Assembly (NCBI GenBank): GCA_019426215.1
Contig: CM033404.1
Coordinates: forward strand, 26,474,843-26,538,842
Direction of reading: 5' to 3'
DNA length: 64,000 nucleotides
DNA from: Buddleja alternifolia
Taxonomy: Eukaryota > Streptophyta > Magnoliopsida > Lamiales > Scrophulariaceae
Part shown: positions 34,201-44,469 of the stretch, in pieces
How positions within the stretch are numbered: position 1 is the first letter of the stretch
Layout of the letters: each line of letters begins with the position of its first letter
Notes under the pieces: generated by a model
Databases searched by the model: none
What the model was told of the DNA's origin: nothing
What the model saw: only the letters and a program-made list of their open reading frames with translations
Made by a program: the position numbers and the translations under genes

Positions 34201-34869
34201 TGGTGGTTGTGGTTTCGCCATATTCGAATTTTGGCTCCATGAGAAATTTGGATGATTCCTCCATCCCGGATTAAAAGAGTTCGAGTAGGGATTATTCTGT
34301 TGACGACTTGCATTTCCCATGAAGTTAGCACTTTCAACCGAGTTAGATGTCCCACACACATCTCCTTGTAAGCACTCAAAGTTTGTGTGATCACCTCCAC
34401 AATTTTCACAAGTGGATTTAACTTGATTTACCGTACCTTGCATGAGTCCGAAGGAATCCAATCTTTTGTTTAGGGCCTCCAATTGAACAGCTACTGTGGA
34501 GCTATTCCCAATTTCATACAATCCGGCGGGCTTCTTGGGCAACGTGATTCGTTCGGTTGGCCATTGATAGTTGTTCTCGGCCATGAGCTCAATTAATGCC
34601 CAAGCTTCCTCAGGTGACTTGTTCATGATAGTACCTCCCGCGGCGGCATCTAAATTCGTACGGAGATTCGGTCCCAAACCCAAATAGAAAGTTTGAACAA
34701 GTGTGGGCACGGCTAACCCATGGTGTGGGCATTTCCTCAAAAGTTCCTTAAAACGCTCCCATGCCTCATAAAGTGATTCCCCTTCATATTGACGAAAGCT
34801 GGTGATTTCATTTTTCATTGCTGTCGTCTTACCCGGTGGAAAATACTTAGACAAAAATTTATCCACCAT
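31207..34869 (-). pseudogene. gypsy gag C-terminus, protease, reverse transcriptase, RNase H
   Basis: A 1220-codon open frame. Gag C-terminus (1-170) ends in a knuckle CENCGGDHTNFEC at 154-166; protease CDSGASINLLP near 487-497; RT about 760-960 with FMDDFSVFG (catalytic Asp pair 935-936) and RMPFGLCNAP; RNase H with CDAS (Asp 1082), EKEL, TDHSALKYLL and ADHLSR. The first RT catalytic Asp is replaced: FLNGYSGYNQ at 869-878 has Asn 871 where the family has Asp (codon 32257-32259, a G-to-A change). So RT would be dead even though the frame is open. The first part of gag lies upstream of a stop at 34876-34878. Confidence 0.93.
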
Positions 34870-34875
34870 TTGTTC

Positions 34876-35415
34876 CTAAGTACGAATAGAGGCGGTTGGC
34901 AAAGAGTTGAACCACTGTTTAGCCTTGTCTTTGAGAGAGAATGGAAATAACCGTAAGCGTATGGCGTCGTCGGTGACTCCATTGTTCTTGAAAGTATGGA
35001 TAATCTCCGAGAATGTGGCTATATGAGCGTGAGGATCATCATGTTGTAAACCGGAGAATTGAACCTGGTTTCCTATCATTTGGATATACCCCGGCAGGAT
35101 TTGAAAAGTGTTAGCCTCTACCGGTGGTAAAACGATTGGCCCTGCGGCTCCTTGGATGTTTGGCATCATATAATCCCTCAAAGGGCGTTGCGGAGGTGCC
35201 TCTGGTTGGTTTTGATGAACACGAAGATTTGCAAGCTCCCGACGAACCGCTTCTTCTAAGATAGCGGGATCTATGTGAATAGGAGGAGGATTCAGATTTG
35301 GATCCATTGTAGCTTGATAACATTGAGCCTCTCTTTGTAGTCTTACCCCTCGAGTAAACGTTCGTTCAATTTCAGGGTCCAACTCCGCTAGTCCCACTCG
35401 ACTAGTACGGGTCAT
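34876..35415 (-). pseudogene. gypsy gag, N-terminal part
   Basis: Starts MTRTSRVGLAELDPEIE and contains the Athila-type LRLFPFSLKDKAKQWFNSLP. It ends at a TAG (34876-34878) in frame with the next block, at a position where the family has Trp, so a single nonsense change splits gag. Start chosen because it is the first Met after the primer site. Confidence 0.9.
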
Positions 35416-35527
35416 GCACTAACCGAGATCAAACCTTGCACAAAGAAAGACACACAAATTAAAAATAAAAGAAATGATCTAAGCTCAGAAAGAATAAGGG
35501 AATCTCAATATTAGATAAAAATAGTTG

Positions 35528-35545
35528 TCCCCGGCAACGGCGCCA
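35528..35545 (-). other. primer-binding site, tRNA-Asp type
   Basis: On the minus strand TGGCGCCGTTGCCGGGGA, an 18-base match to the 3' end of plant tRNA-Asp, as in Athila/Tat elements. Six bases separate it from the LTR. Confidence 0.93.
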
Positions 35546-35551
35546 AAAACT

Positions 35552-36822
35552 TGACACGACAAAATCCTAGCAAGAGAACTAGGTCGCGTAAGTAGTAAAG
35601 TGGATTTCTAAGTCTGGGGTTATCGTATCCGCAGGGACAACTATAATCTAAGTACCAAGACTACTATATTACTCAATTCTAAGTTAAATCGGTCGATAGA
35701 AAGGTTGATTAACTAATTAATAAATACTAGAAAATAAACTAAGGCAACGTCACACCAAATAAAAGGAGGAAACAATAGAGAGAAGCGATCAAGGCACATG
35801 GTTCAACGAATTATGCATTTCGATTGTGATTTAGGTTCTATTGGATTATTAGATTGATTTAGCTAAGGCGAAATTCCCTAACGTACGTACTACCCAATCT
35901 CTTGGCATAGCAACCCTACCCTTGGTAACGATTTCCTATATATCTCTATATGAAAACCCGATTAACGAGGATGCATTTAAGGTCTAGGAATTCCCCACGT
36001 GAATGGAAAGCCACCTAAAGAAACCGAGTCTATCTCTATTCGGTTTAACTATAGGGTATTCAATGTTTATATCTTCCCTAGGTTATTATCTCTCGATCTC
36101 TAACCTAGGCATTTTATCAAACACTTGGTGATCAAGCAAATGTAGCATTGAGATCAAATATTGAATACATAGCTAAAACCAAAATTAATCCAATAAACAC
36201 CAACAAAACAACAATCAAAATAACATAAATGGCCTATCCATGGCCTCAATCAAACAAGTTTAGCTCATATTCATGTCAAAAGTGCAAATATAAATCATAC
36301 AAGTCATAGGAGATTTGAACAAATTCAAGAAACAAATATGTAAAAACTCCCTAATTCTTGTAGAGATGTGGATTCCTTGTTGAATTCTCCATGTTTTGAC
36401 CTTCAATCTTCTCTTCTAAGCTCCCTCTCTCTCTATTTTCGTGTGGTTGCTGATATCCAAGGTGAGTTAGGGTAAAAAATGGCTAAAAGAGGTATTTATA
36501 GGCCAACACTGCCGCCTCGAACGCCGCGGCGTTTGTTTGTTGAACGCCGCGGCGTTGGCTACTGCTTGTGAACGCCGCGGCGTTGGCTACTGCTTGTGAA
36601 CGCCGCGGCGTTCGCGTGTTGAACGCCGCGGCGTTGCCATAAAAAATTCCAAAAATTGTTTCATTTTGCCTTCGGTTGTTGCTCTTTCCTCCGGCTGTTA
36701 ACCCAATCTGAAAAGTCAAAGCAAACCGGGTTCAAAGCATCATATGTGATCAAATTATTAAAGAAACAATCAAAATTAAGTTGATAAAATGGGTAAAACT
36801 TGTGTAAAAATAACATATATCA
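35552..36822 (-). repeat. 5' LTR of Athila-like element
   Basis: Same edges as the left LTR. TATA box (minus) at 36493-36500; palindrome array 36520-36635. Confidence 0.95.
36520..36635. repeat. array of the 14-bp GC palindrome, five copies (right LTR)
   Basis: Copies at 36520, 36543, 36571, 36599 and 36622. Spacer order differs from the left LTR (the TTGTTTGTTG spacer is first and two GGCTACTGCTTGTG spacers are adjacent), although copy number is equal. Confidence 0.95.
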
Positions 36823-36827
36823 CTTGC
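36823..36827. other. target-site duplication of Athila-like element, right copy (CTTGC)
   Basis: Identical to 24660-24664; element B ORF homology continues from here. Confidence 0.93.
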
Positions 36828-38176
36828 CAACTCGAAAAATCTATAAATTACTTGATGGTGCATTAGACTTCCTTGAGAGCATACCCTTAGCCAAGTTGAA
36901 TTTCCATTTCACAGACTTTCGTCAACAGGAGTCAGCGTTGAGGAAGCGCCTGTGGAATTTGCTTCAGTTTCTGCTTTTGAAGCGTCCAGCATTCCAGCGT
37001 CTGCTGAGGAACCAGCTCAAGCGTCTCCATCAGAGGTTCATCCTGACGCTTCTGCTCCTACTGGTACAACAGTTTCTAATGTTGCTGAGGATCTACCGAT
37101 CGAAGCACGCGGAACAGTCTTTGATCCAGCACATCAAGTCTCTCTTAACTCACTCAAACACACATCCAGGTTTAAGCGACCGGTTACTCAAGCGGCTCCT
37201 TCGGATGTAAGTCAAAATTTTGGGCCTTTACTAAAATCAGTTCTGGAGGAAGTGAGTAATCATGCCACTAAAAATGAAGAAGCCCTCCATTGGATCAAGA
37301 CTAATTTAGCCAAGATTGAGTCTCAGAACATGAGCACCCAATGTTGCTCATATGCGTGGTGCAGCTCAAGCGGCAGTTGGTGAGTGTCTTAAAGAATTTC
37401 AAGTCATACATGACGCTACAAGGGCAAACCAACTAACCTTGAAAGAAAACTTTGATAAGTGCATGGACTCTCTTGAGATCTCATTGACTGACGCTAATAA
37501 GGCAAATCAAATAGACCTGAAAGAACATTTTGACAAGCGCCTTGATGATCTCACAACTACTATAGCTCAGATTGCTAGTGAAGTCAGTCTACTCACTAAA
37601 CACTTCATGCAGACTGATGATGGCAATAAGGGGGAAGAGAAGAGAAATGGGGAGAATAGGAAAGCATCTAGTTCAAGAACTCAGGATCCTCCTCCGCCGC
37701 CGAAGCGTCAACAAATACCTCCCCCTCTTGTGTAGATTTTAGAGCAAAGATACTCATACCAATCTTGGGTAACCGCTTCTGGAGTAATGGCTTCTGCTGG
37801 AGCGCCCAGTAGAACATTAAGAAATCCTCCAATAACACTTTATCCTGATCTACCAATACTTTCTCGAGCAAGGCTTGAACAATTTGACATCCCTCTTCAA
37901 AAAGCGTCTATCCCAGAGCCTACTAATCCAAGGATTATAGCTGAAGAGAGGTAGATGTCTGACTTCACCCGAACATTCAGAATTTGCCTAAGGTATATTG
38001 GTATTATTCCGTTTGAATGGGACAAACACTTTGCTACTTTCAAGAAAAGACAAAAGAAAGAGAATAAGATAGTAATTGACAAAGATCATGATGCAATGAT
38101 AACTCTGGAAGACCAAATAACTGAAGCGATCTGAGCTGAAATGCCCAAGAAATACAAAGTTAAACCGAGTCATTAG
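36828..38176 (+). pseudogene. unknown large protein of element B, C-terminal part
   Basis: Continuation of the ORF cut at 24664. It contains LNFHFTDFRQQESAL, a Pro/Ala/Ser-rich stretch with repeated PAS and QAS motifs, then SDVSQNFGPLLKSVLEEVS and a heptad-rich segment with AHMRGAAQAAVGEC-like sequence and KEHFDKRLDDLTTTIAQIAS (coiled-coil-like), then a basic stretch. The terminal block FRICLRYIGI follows a TAG at 37952-37954. Frameshifts near 36960, 37370 and 37735 and a TGA near 38132 inactivate it. It matches element C closely throughout. Confidence 0.75.
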
Positions 38177-38398
38177 AGATCTTAATTTTCATTATCTATA
38201 TTTTTGTCTCTCCAGTCTTGATTTTGTTTTGGTTGTAAAATGTTTGTACTCTCATTGATATATATAAAGTGCATTTTCAACTGAAACATCTCGTTGAAGC
38301 TTAACTAACTTTAACTAACCAAAGCTAACTTTTATTTTGGTTGTCTAACTCTTGAACTATAAAAGAGTAAACATTGCCATCATCAACAAGGGGGAAAT
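38177..38398 (+). other. 3' untranslated region and polypurine tract of element B
   Basis: Non-coding, ends AACAAGGGGGAAAT before TGTTAGA. Very similar to 63563-63796 of element C. Confidence 0.75.
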
Positions 38399-39909
38399 TG
38401 TTAGAAAATTTCTTGTTAGATATTTTGATGATGACAATTAGGATTCTATGTTAGACCTCAAAATATGTAAGTTTGATTTTATTAGAAATCATGTATAGGT
38501 TTTGAGCGTTAGATTTGTAATAGGCTTTATAGACTTTGTTTTATTTTTATTCTAGATTGTTTGGCTAAGTAGTCTTAGATTGGGCGTCTGATAATTTCTG
38601 AGTGAGCTTATCAGTAGTTAAGTTTGAAGACTCAAGCGCCTGAAGTCTAAATGAAGATAAAGATTCCAAGCGTCCAAGCATCAAGCTATATCAAGCATTG
38701 ACTGAGGAAAGAAATCATTCAGTAAGTGATTGAGCGTCTATCAATGACCAAATGTCACAGGAATTTATTTCTAAGTCCAGAAGGAGTTTAATGCAAATAT
38801 TCCCAGATCATTAATTGCCAACGGGCAATTATTTCAATTGCATTAAATGTGATAAGCTCTTTCGGACGTATGGAGAAGCCACCATATTGGACTGTCAACT
38901 ATTCACAGACTGCAGCACCAACTTTTGTGAAGCAGATTTTCAGGAAAAAGGACAAAAGTTGTTCACTCGCGGAAGTGAGAGACACGCGCCTGTGCATGTG
39001 TCAAACAGACACTTTTTCCAAGAATGCCTATAAATAGGACTTCAACAACAAGCCAAAATAACAAACGTATTACAAGCCAAATTGTTGTTGCATTGAAGTC
39101 TCAAGTACTAAAACCCTCAGAAAAGCCAGAATATTCAAGAAAACATTCTCTTTGTTTTTCTTCAATTCCTGAGACAGTCTCAAACATTCTTTTCGAAGAA
39201 ACCTACATTACTATTGAGATATTCTTAGTTGTTTGAACTTCATCAAAATCAAACAAACCGTTAGAAAAACCTCATCCAAGCCTCGCGATCTGTGTGAAGT
39301 CGAAGTTGGATGCTTGCAATATTTTTGGGTGAAAGAAGCAAGGGGATAGAAGTGTCTTGGAGCAGAAATCTGTGTGACCAAGGAGCTCAAGTCATCGACA
39401 TGCATCTCTCCCTAATTTTTAGAAGATTTTGTGTGGTTCTTTGAGAATCATCTTAGTGGATTTCCTACGAGTGTTCCAGGAGAAGAAGGACGTAGTTGGG
39501 ATTACACCACCCAACGAACCTTACAAATATTGTGTTCTTTAATTTAAAGTCAATTTCCTTACTATCATATCATTGCATAAATATGTGAAGTAAAAACAAC
39601 CAAAAGCTAAGCAACTAAGATACATTTTGTGACGCTAAAGCTTTTAACAAGAAGACTCTAAAATCATTCCGCTGTGCTAACACTGATTAAAGAACTGAAC
39701 GCTTAAACGTATTTGGTTATAGTATTCAAATCTTGAAGTCTAAGTTAACTTTATAAAACAGTCTTCGAGTAGATGCTCAGTCAAGCGCCTACATTTTCAA
39801 GCGTCCAAACCAATTTTAATACGAATATTTTTGAAGTCAAAAAAGACTTCAGGGCCTATTCAACCCTCCCCCCCCCCTAGACCCTTTCGTATGCCACTTA
39901 GGACCAACA
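38399..39909 (+). repeat. 3' LTR of element B (1511 bp)
   Basis: TGTTAGAAAATT...TTAGGACCAACA, with TATAAATA at 39029-39036 and a C-run near 39866-39877. Followed by CATAT (39910-39914). Confidence 0.93.
39029..39036 (+). promoter_or_regulatory. TATA box in element B 3' LTR
   Basis: TATAAATA after ATGCC, then GGACTTCAACAACAAGCC, nearly the same as the minus-strand copy at 4298. Confidence 0.55.
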
Positions 39910-39914
39910 CATAT

Positions 39915-40754
39915 ACTTGGGCTTTTCACAAGCTTTTCATTTATAAGTCTTCTTCATTTATTTATTTTGACACGAACCCACTCCATGTTAGCCCATTTAG
40001 GAGAAGTGAAAATTATGACCCATATCATAAGCCCCCTACCCTTGAGAATTTTGGAATAAAAGGCTCAAAAAGTCTCGAGAGTACAATAAATTGTCATAAT
40101 TTCAAAAGAGAGTTTGATCCTTTTTGATACTCTGACTGCCTCGTTAAAAACCTTACCTCAGAAAAACCCAATGGAAAACAAACCAAGGTTAAGGGAAAAA
40201 GAGTGCAGGGTGTATCGATTCCTCCTTGTGACCTTAGGGTAGGCTCATGGGCTACCCCATGAGACCTAGATGACCGATTTTTTGAGGGGGAAGGGGCGAA
40301 AATTCCCCCCTCTTTTTTGTTCTCCTGGTTTTCTCTTTTCTTAGCTTCCTTGTCCAATTGAAACTCTTCCTTTTAATTTCCTTGTGTAAATAAAATTCTT
40401 CTTCCTCTTTTCCTTTCTTTCCAAGATACCTAAAAAGTCTCCTCTTCCCTTCTTTTTCTCCCAATTTTTCGAAAATTTCTCATAAAAATTCATCATCTTT
40501 ACTCTTCTAAACCTTTTAGGATTTGGAATAATCCCTTCAAGATATATTTTTAATCTTCAAATACAAGACTTCTCCCTTTATTTCTCTTCAAATTTTTCGA
40601 AAAATACAAGGCTTCCTCCTCCCCATATTTTCGAAAATTTTAAGCTATGCAAGCAAGCTCCCACGATTTTTTGGGTAATATTTTCTTGATAACTCTTCAC
40701 ATATAACTCTAGGTTTTTCATCATCTCTTTTGTCTTCATATTTTTAGCAAAACC
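39915..40754. other. non-coding region before the antisense ORF
   Basis: Contains GCCTCGTTAAAAACC and AAAAAGAGTGCAG motifs (40140-40207) and long pyrimidine-rich stretches up to the ATG at 40755, resembling a promoter and leader for the plus-strand ORF. No protein-like frame. Confidence 0.45.
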
Positions 40755-41690
40755 ATGTCTTCTCTTGCATCGAATAATTCATCAAACTTGTCTTATCGTC
40801 ATGAAAAACTAATCGAGGTGTCGTCTAGTGATAATGATTCAAGTGAAAGAACAAAAATAAGCCTTCCTTTACCTCGTGTTCAACCTTTCTCGCCCGGTAA
40901 GGAATATGGAGCAATGGGCAATGAAATGTGGGGCGAGACCTCGTCGGACGAGGATGTTTTCGATGATGAAGTCTCGCTTGTAGTAAGTGAGGAACAAATC
41001 CGTTCCGAGATGCTCAAAATAAATGAGGGTTTTCCAACATATGAGGTGTATTTTTCTCGCTTTTCATCATCCAATGCTCAAAAATTAAGAAAACATTTAC
41101 GACTTCCCCCGGGGTACAAAATAAACGTCCCCTCTCCTCAAGCTCGGCCGAACACGCCCCCTTTGGGCTCTCTCTGCTTTTTTGTTGCTCAAATTGAGGC
41201 TAGTTTGCGTTTTCCAAAACCTTCTTTTTATATTGATGTATCCAATCGATATCAAGTGCGTTTATGCCAATTGTGTCCAAATTCTTTTAGCCTCATGGCA
41301 GCTTTCTTCATGGTGTCTTGTTTTAGGGGTGAAATTCCATCAGCAAACAAGTATTACTCATTTTCCAACTAAAAAAGTTAGAAAAAGGAGTTTTTTATTT
41401 TAATGCGAGGGTAGGAGTGCACTTCTTGACTCACAATTTCAAAACTCATGGTGATTGGAAACACCATTACTTTTTTATTTCTTCTCCTTCTCCGTGGTCG
41501 TGTCCCAATATATGGATCGAAGAGAGCCCCAAGTATCCCCGATTTTCTCCTAAAGATGGGCCTCCTTTTCATCAATGTATGCTGGATAGGTTGAATGAGC
41601 AAGTATATGACATCAAAGTCTTGATTGGTGAGAACTTATTGAGGCATTTCCATTTGAGTTACAAGCATACCCCATTGGGAAATAGCTTAG

Positions 41691-41834
41691 GTACACTCTT
41701 AAACAATATTACCTGCTTTTTACGAGCTTTCCACCTGCACATACATAAGCTTTTCACCAGCTATCTGCATCACTTCATTATTATCCATAAATACCTGGCT
41801 TTAATCGAATGTCTCTTTGTTGTTGTTTGTTAGG
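41691..41834 (+). other. candidate intron 1 of antisense ORF
   Basis: GTACACTC donor, TTTGTTAG acceptor; interior is T-rich. Removing it joins the flanking frames in phase. Confidence 0.55.
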
Positions 41835-42333
41835 TGCCAACGTGTTCAGGGTTCTTTTGAAGAGTAAGGCCAGATTACCACCTTCTGACGGGAATGTAAA
41901 TGGAGTGCCAATGGAATTAGTTCTGAGGAAGAGGGCTCTTGATATGCCTCCTATCTCCTTTGATGAGCTACCTAATGGGGATGCTGATGGTAAAGATAGG
42001 AATAAACGCCCTCGAAAGGCCAAAGAGAACCCTCCTGTGCATGCTAATGGGAGAGGTCCCGAACGCCCTCATGACCAGCCTCCACCTCAGCTATCCCGTG
42101 AGCTTTCTGGTGCGAAGGTTCCCGATATTTCAACCCCTCCTACCAAGAGGGGTCGTGATCACTCCACTCCTTATTCTCGCGACAGGGTTTCCTCCACTTC
42201 ACTCTTCCTTGGTGGAGATAAAAAGATAGCTTGTGATCATCTATTAAGTCTCATTTCGCTTAAAGACCGTCTTTACATGGGAGATTTTTCTGACTCTGCC
42301 TTTATGGATGAGTTTTCTTCCACCATGCTGCAG

Positions 42334-42430
42334 GTATATTCTTACTTCTTTTCATCATATATGTTAATTCTGAAACGACATTTCTTTTTCGTCAGCTAGC
42401 TATTAATTTTCTTATATGTTTTGGTGGCAG
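42334..42430 (+). other. candidate intron 2 of antisense ORF
   Basis: ATGCTGCAG precedes GTATATTC; TTTTGGTGGCAG closes it. T-rich interior, 97 bp. Confidence 0.6.
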
Positions 42431-43201
42431 ACGAATATGCTTGGCGGTGATGCTATAGTTTGGCTTCGTTGTAAGCTAGACGAGGTTACTGATGAAGCTA
42501 AGAAAAGTGCTAGTTTAAAGGAACAGTTTACAGCCAAATCAAAATAATTGGAGGGGGAGCGTATTTTAAGAAAGAACTTATCTGCCGAATTGGACCAGCT
42601 GACGAAAGATTTTGCAAGGTCTCGAGCGAGTCATGCTGATCAAGTAAGGAAAGAGCACAAGGCAGCTCACCAGGAGGCCACTGAGGGTTTTGCCTACTCT
42701 CCTGCTGGGCAGGTATTTTTAGAAGCTTATTACCAGTGTAGACAAGAACAATAGTTGAAGTTCAGCAACTTTTTTGAAGTATTGACAGGTTCAGCTTTTC
42801 CCTATTACCACCATGGCTTTCGCTCTTGTCTTAAGCAATTTGTAGAGGTCGGTGTTTTACCACCAGAATCAGACCTTTCTTTTCTTAAGGAGACAATTGG
42901 ATTAAATGATGTTCCCCTTCTTGATGAGGAGGCTCCTGAATACATCCCACCATCTATCCAGCCACCTGCTATGCCAGCTATTGAGATAGCTGATGAAGTT
43001 GCCTATGAGACAGCTGGAGAGGCCCCTAAGGAGATGGCTGATAAGATCACAGACGAGGTATTTGCTGGGCCCCTGATGATGTTATTAAAGGTGGTCAACC
43101 ACCTGATGAACCCTTTTTTGAGGCGACAGATGAGCTTGCTACCCCAGAAGCAAATGAGGCGCCTGAGTCCACCATCCTTATCTAGATTATTTGGATACTA
43201 G

Positions 43202-44460
43202 TTGGTTTCTCTTTCCGTAGTTTGTTTTTCCTGCAAGTACTTTGTAACATGCACACTTTCGGGGCATAAATATTAGTTTTTTGTATCGTGCTCACTTTTG
43301 GGGAACGAGCTTTCCCTTTCTTTGAATAATAATAAGAGGTTTTTTCTTTTTCACCTTTAGTATATGATCTTGATGAAGAATGCCAAATGCATGCGATTTT
43401 ATTCACAACAAATATATACTTTCCATGGAGAATGTATAAGTGTAAATTCATTCACAATATATACTTGTTATGCTGCCTAGGGCTTACAAGCAGCCTTATA
43501 GGAGGGCTTATGCCGCCTAGGTCTTATGCAGTATTCTTTCTTCACTATTTCCTGTATGTTGCCTAGGGCGTAAGCTACCTTATAACAGGATTTACACAGC
43601 CTAGGGCTTAGGATTTCTTCCATCCTTGTTGTTGTGGAGAGCTTACAGCGGCCTGGAGTCTTATGTGGAGAGATATCAATGGCCTGAAGTAGTCAATGTC
43701 AGGGCTTAGGCTTCCTGGAGTCTTGTGTGGAGAGCTTATAGCAACCTGAAGTAATCAATGTCAAGACTTACTCCATCTGGAGTTTTATACTTTGTTTCTT
43801 ATCTATATGATGCCTATGGCTTATGCTGCCTTATAACAGGGCTTAAACAGTCTAGTTCTTATGATTTCCTCCTTCTTGGGTGCTACCGAGGGCTTATAAC
43901 AGCTTGAAGTACACAATGTCAGAGCTTACGCCACCTGGGGCTTATGCGATGTCTTATGTATATTATCTTATGTGCTGCCTAGGGCTTATGCTGCCTTATA
44001 ACAGGGCTTAAACAGCCTAGGTCTTATGATTTCCTTCGTCTTCGGTGCTGCCGAGGGCTTACAGCAGCTAGGCAATTTCAGTGTTTACGCCGCCTGTGGC
44101 TTATGCGATGTCTTTTATTTATTATCTTATATGCTACCTAGGGCTTATTCTGCCTTATAACAGGGCTTAAACAACCTAGGTCTTATGATTCCCTCCGTCT
44201 TCGGTGCTACCGAGGGCTTATAGCAGCCTGAAGTAGACAATGTCAGGGTTACGCCGCCTTGGGCTTATGCGATGTCTTTTATTTATTATTTGTTAGAGAT
44301 AAAAAGCATAATAACACAAAGATGAATAAACTTCATTATTTGTTAGTCTCATCAGGAGAAAACAAGCATGTATTGCATGACAGAAAACGAAAATCAACAT
44401 CAAACTACTTCTAGATGCTTCCAAATCAAGCATTCATTATTTTGGGGAAAAAAATAAAAA
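43202..44460. other. non-coding region with minisatellite
   Basis: No gene. 43202-43454 is AT-rich 3' flank of the antisense ORF; 43455-44290 is the minisatellite; 44291-44460 is AT-rich with no feature seen. Confidence 0.6.
43455..44290. repeat. minisatellite, units of about 160-165 bp
   Basis: Recurring words TTATAACAGGGCTTAAACA at about 43831, 43996 and 44155, GCCTAGG-CTTATG and GACAATGTCAGGG in the same order. The left half is more diverged and rearranged. Confidence 0.88.
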
Positions 44461-44469
44461 TACTAACTT

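Larger units (their letters stand above)
24665..36822 (-). mobile_element. Athila-like Ty3/gypsy element with extra ORF (12.16 kb)
   Basis: Complete insertion with 1272- and 1271-bp LTRs, 5-bp duplication, tRNA-Asp primer site, gag-pol on the minus strand, an extra ORF downstream of pol and a polypurine tract. Gag resembles Athila gags (LRLFPFSLKDKAKQWFNSLP). The LTRs differ by about eight substitutions outside the palindrome array, so insertion is recent, probably well under one million years with usual plant substitution rates (inference). Gag-pol is broken in several places, so it cannot now move by itself. Confidence 0.92.
21348..39909 (+). mobile_element. Element B: Sirevirus-like family member split by an Athila-like insertion
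   Basis: Left LTR stub 21348-21504, internal ORF in two pieces (21717-24664 and 36828-38176), polypurine tract, full 3' LTR 38399-39909. The CATAT duplication on both sides proves the ends belong to one insertion. Removing the 12-kb gypsy element leaves about 6.4 kb. Gag and pol are absent, either because the element never had them or because the deletion that removed most of the 5' LTR also took them. Confidence 0.88.
40755..43201 (+). pseudogene. antisense extra ORF of Tat-like element (putative gypsy-type transposon domain), with introns
   Basis: Begins MSSLASNNSSNLSYRHEK with an acidic Ser-rich N-terminus. The domain follows with CQLCPNSFSLMAAFFMVSC, a one-base frameshift near 41360, then KLEKGVFYFNAR and WKHHYFFISS, the pattern I associate with the putative gypsy-type transposon domain family. 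Candidate introns: 41691-41834 and 42334-42430, both GT...AG, and splicing the first gives a continuous SLGANVFRVLLKSK. The later part is basic then helical (LRKNLSAELDQLTKDF). Stops near 42545 and 42752 and late frame loss make it a pseudogene. Function unknown; probably transcribed from its own promoter, opposite to pol. Confidence 0.6.
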
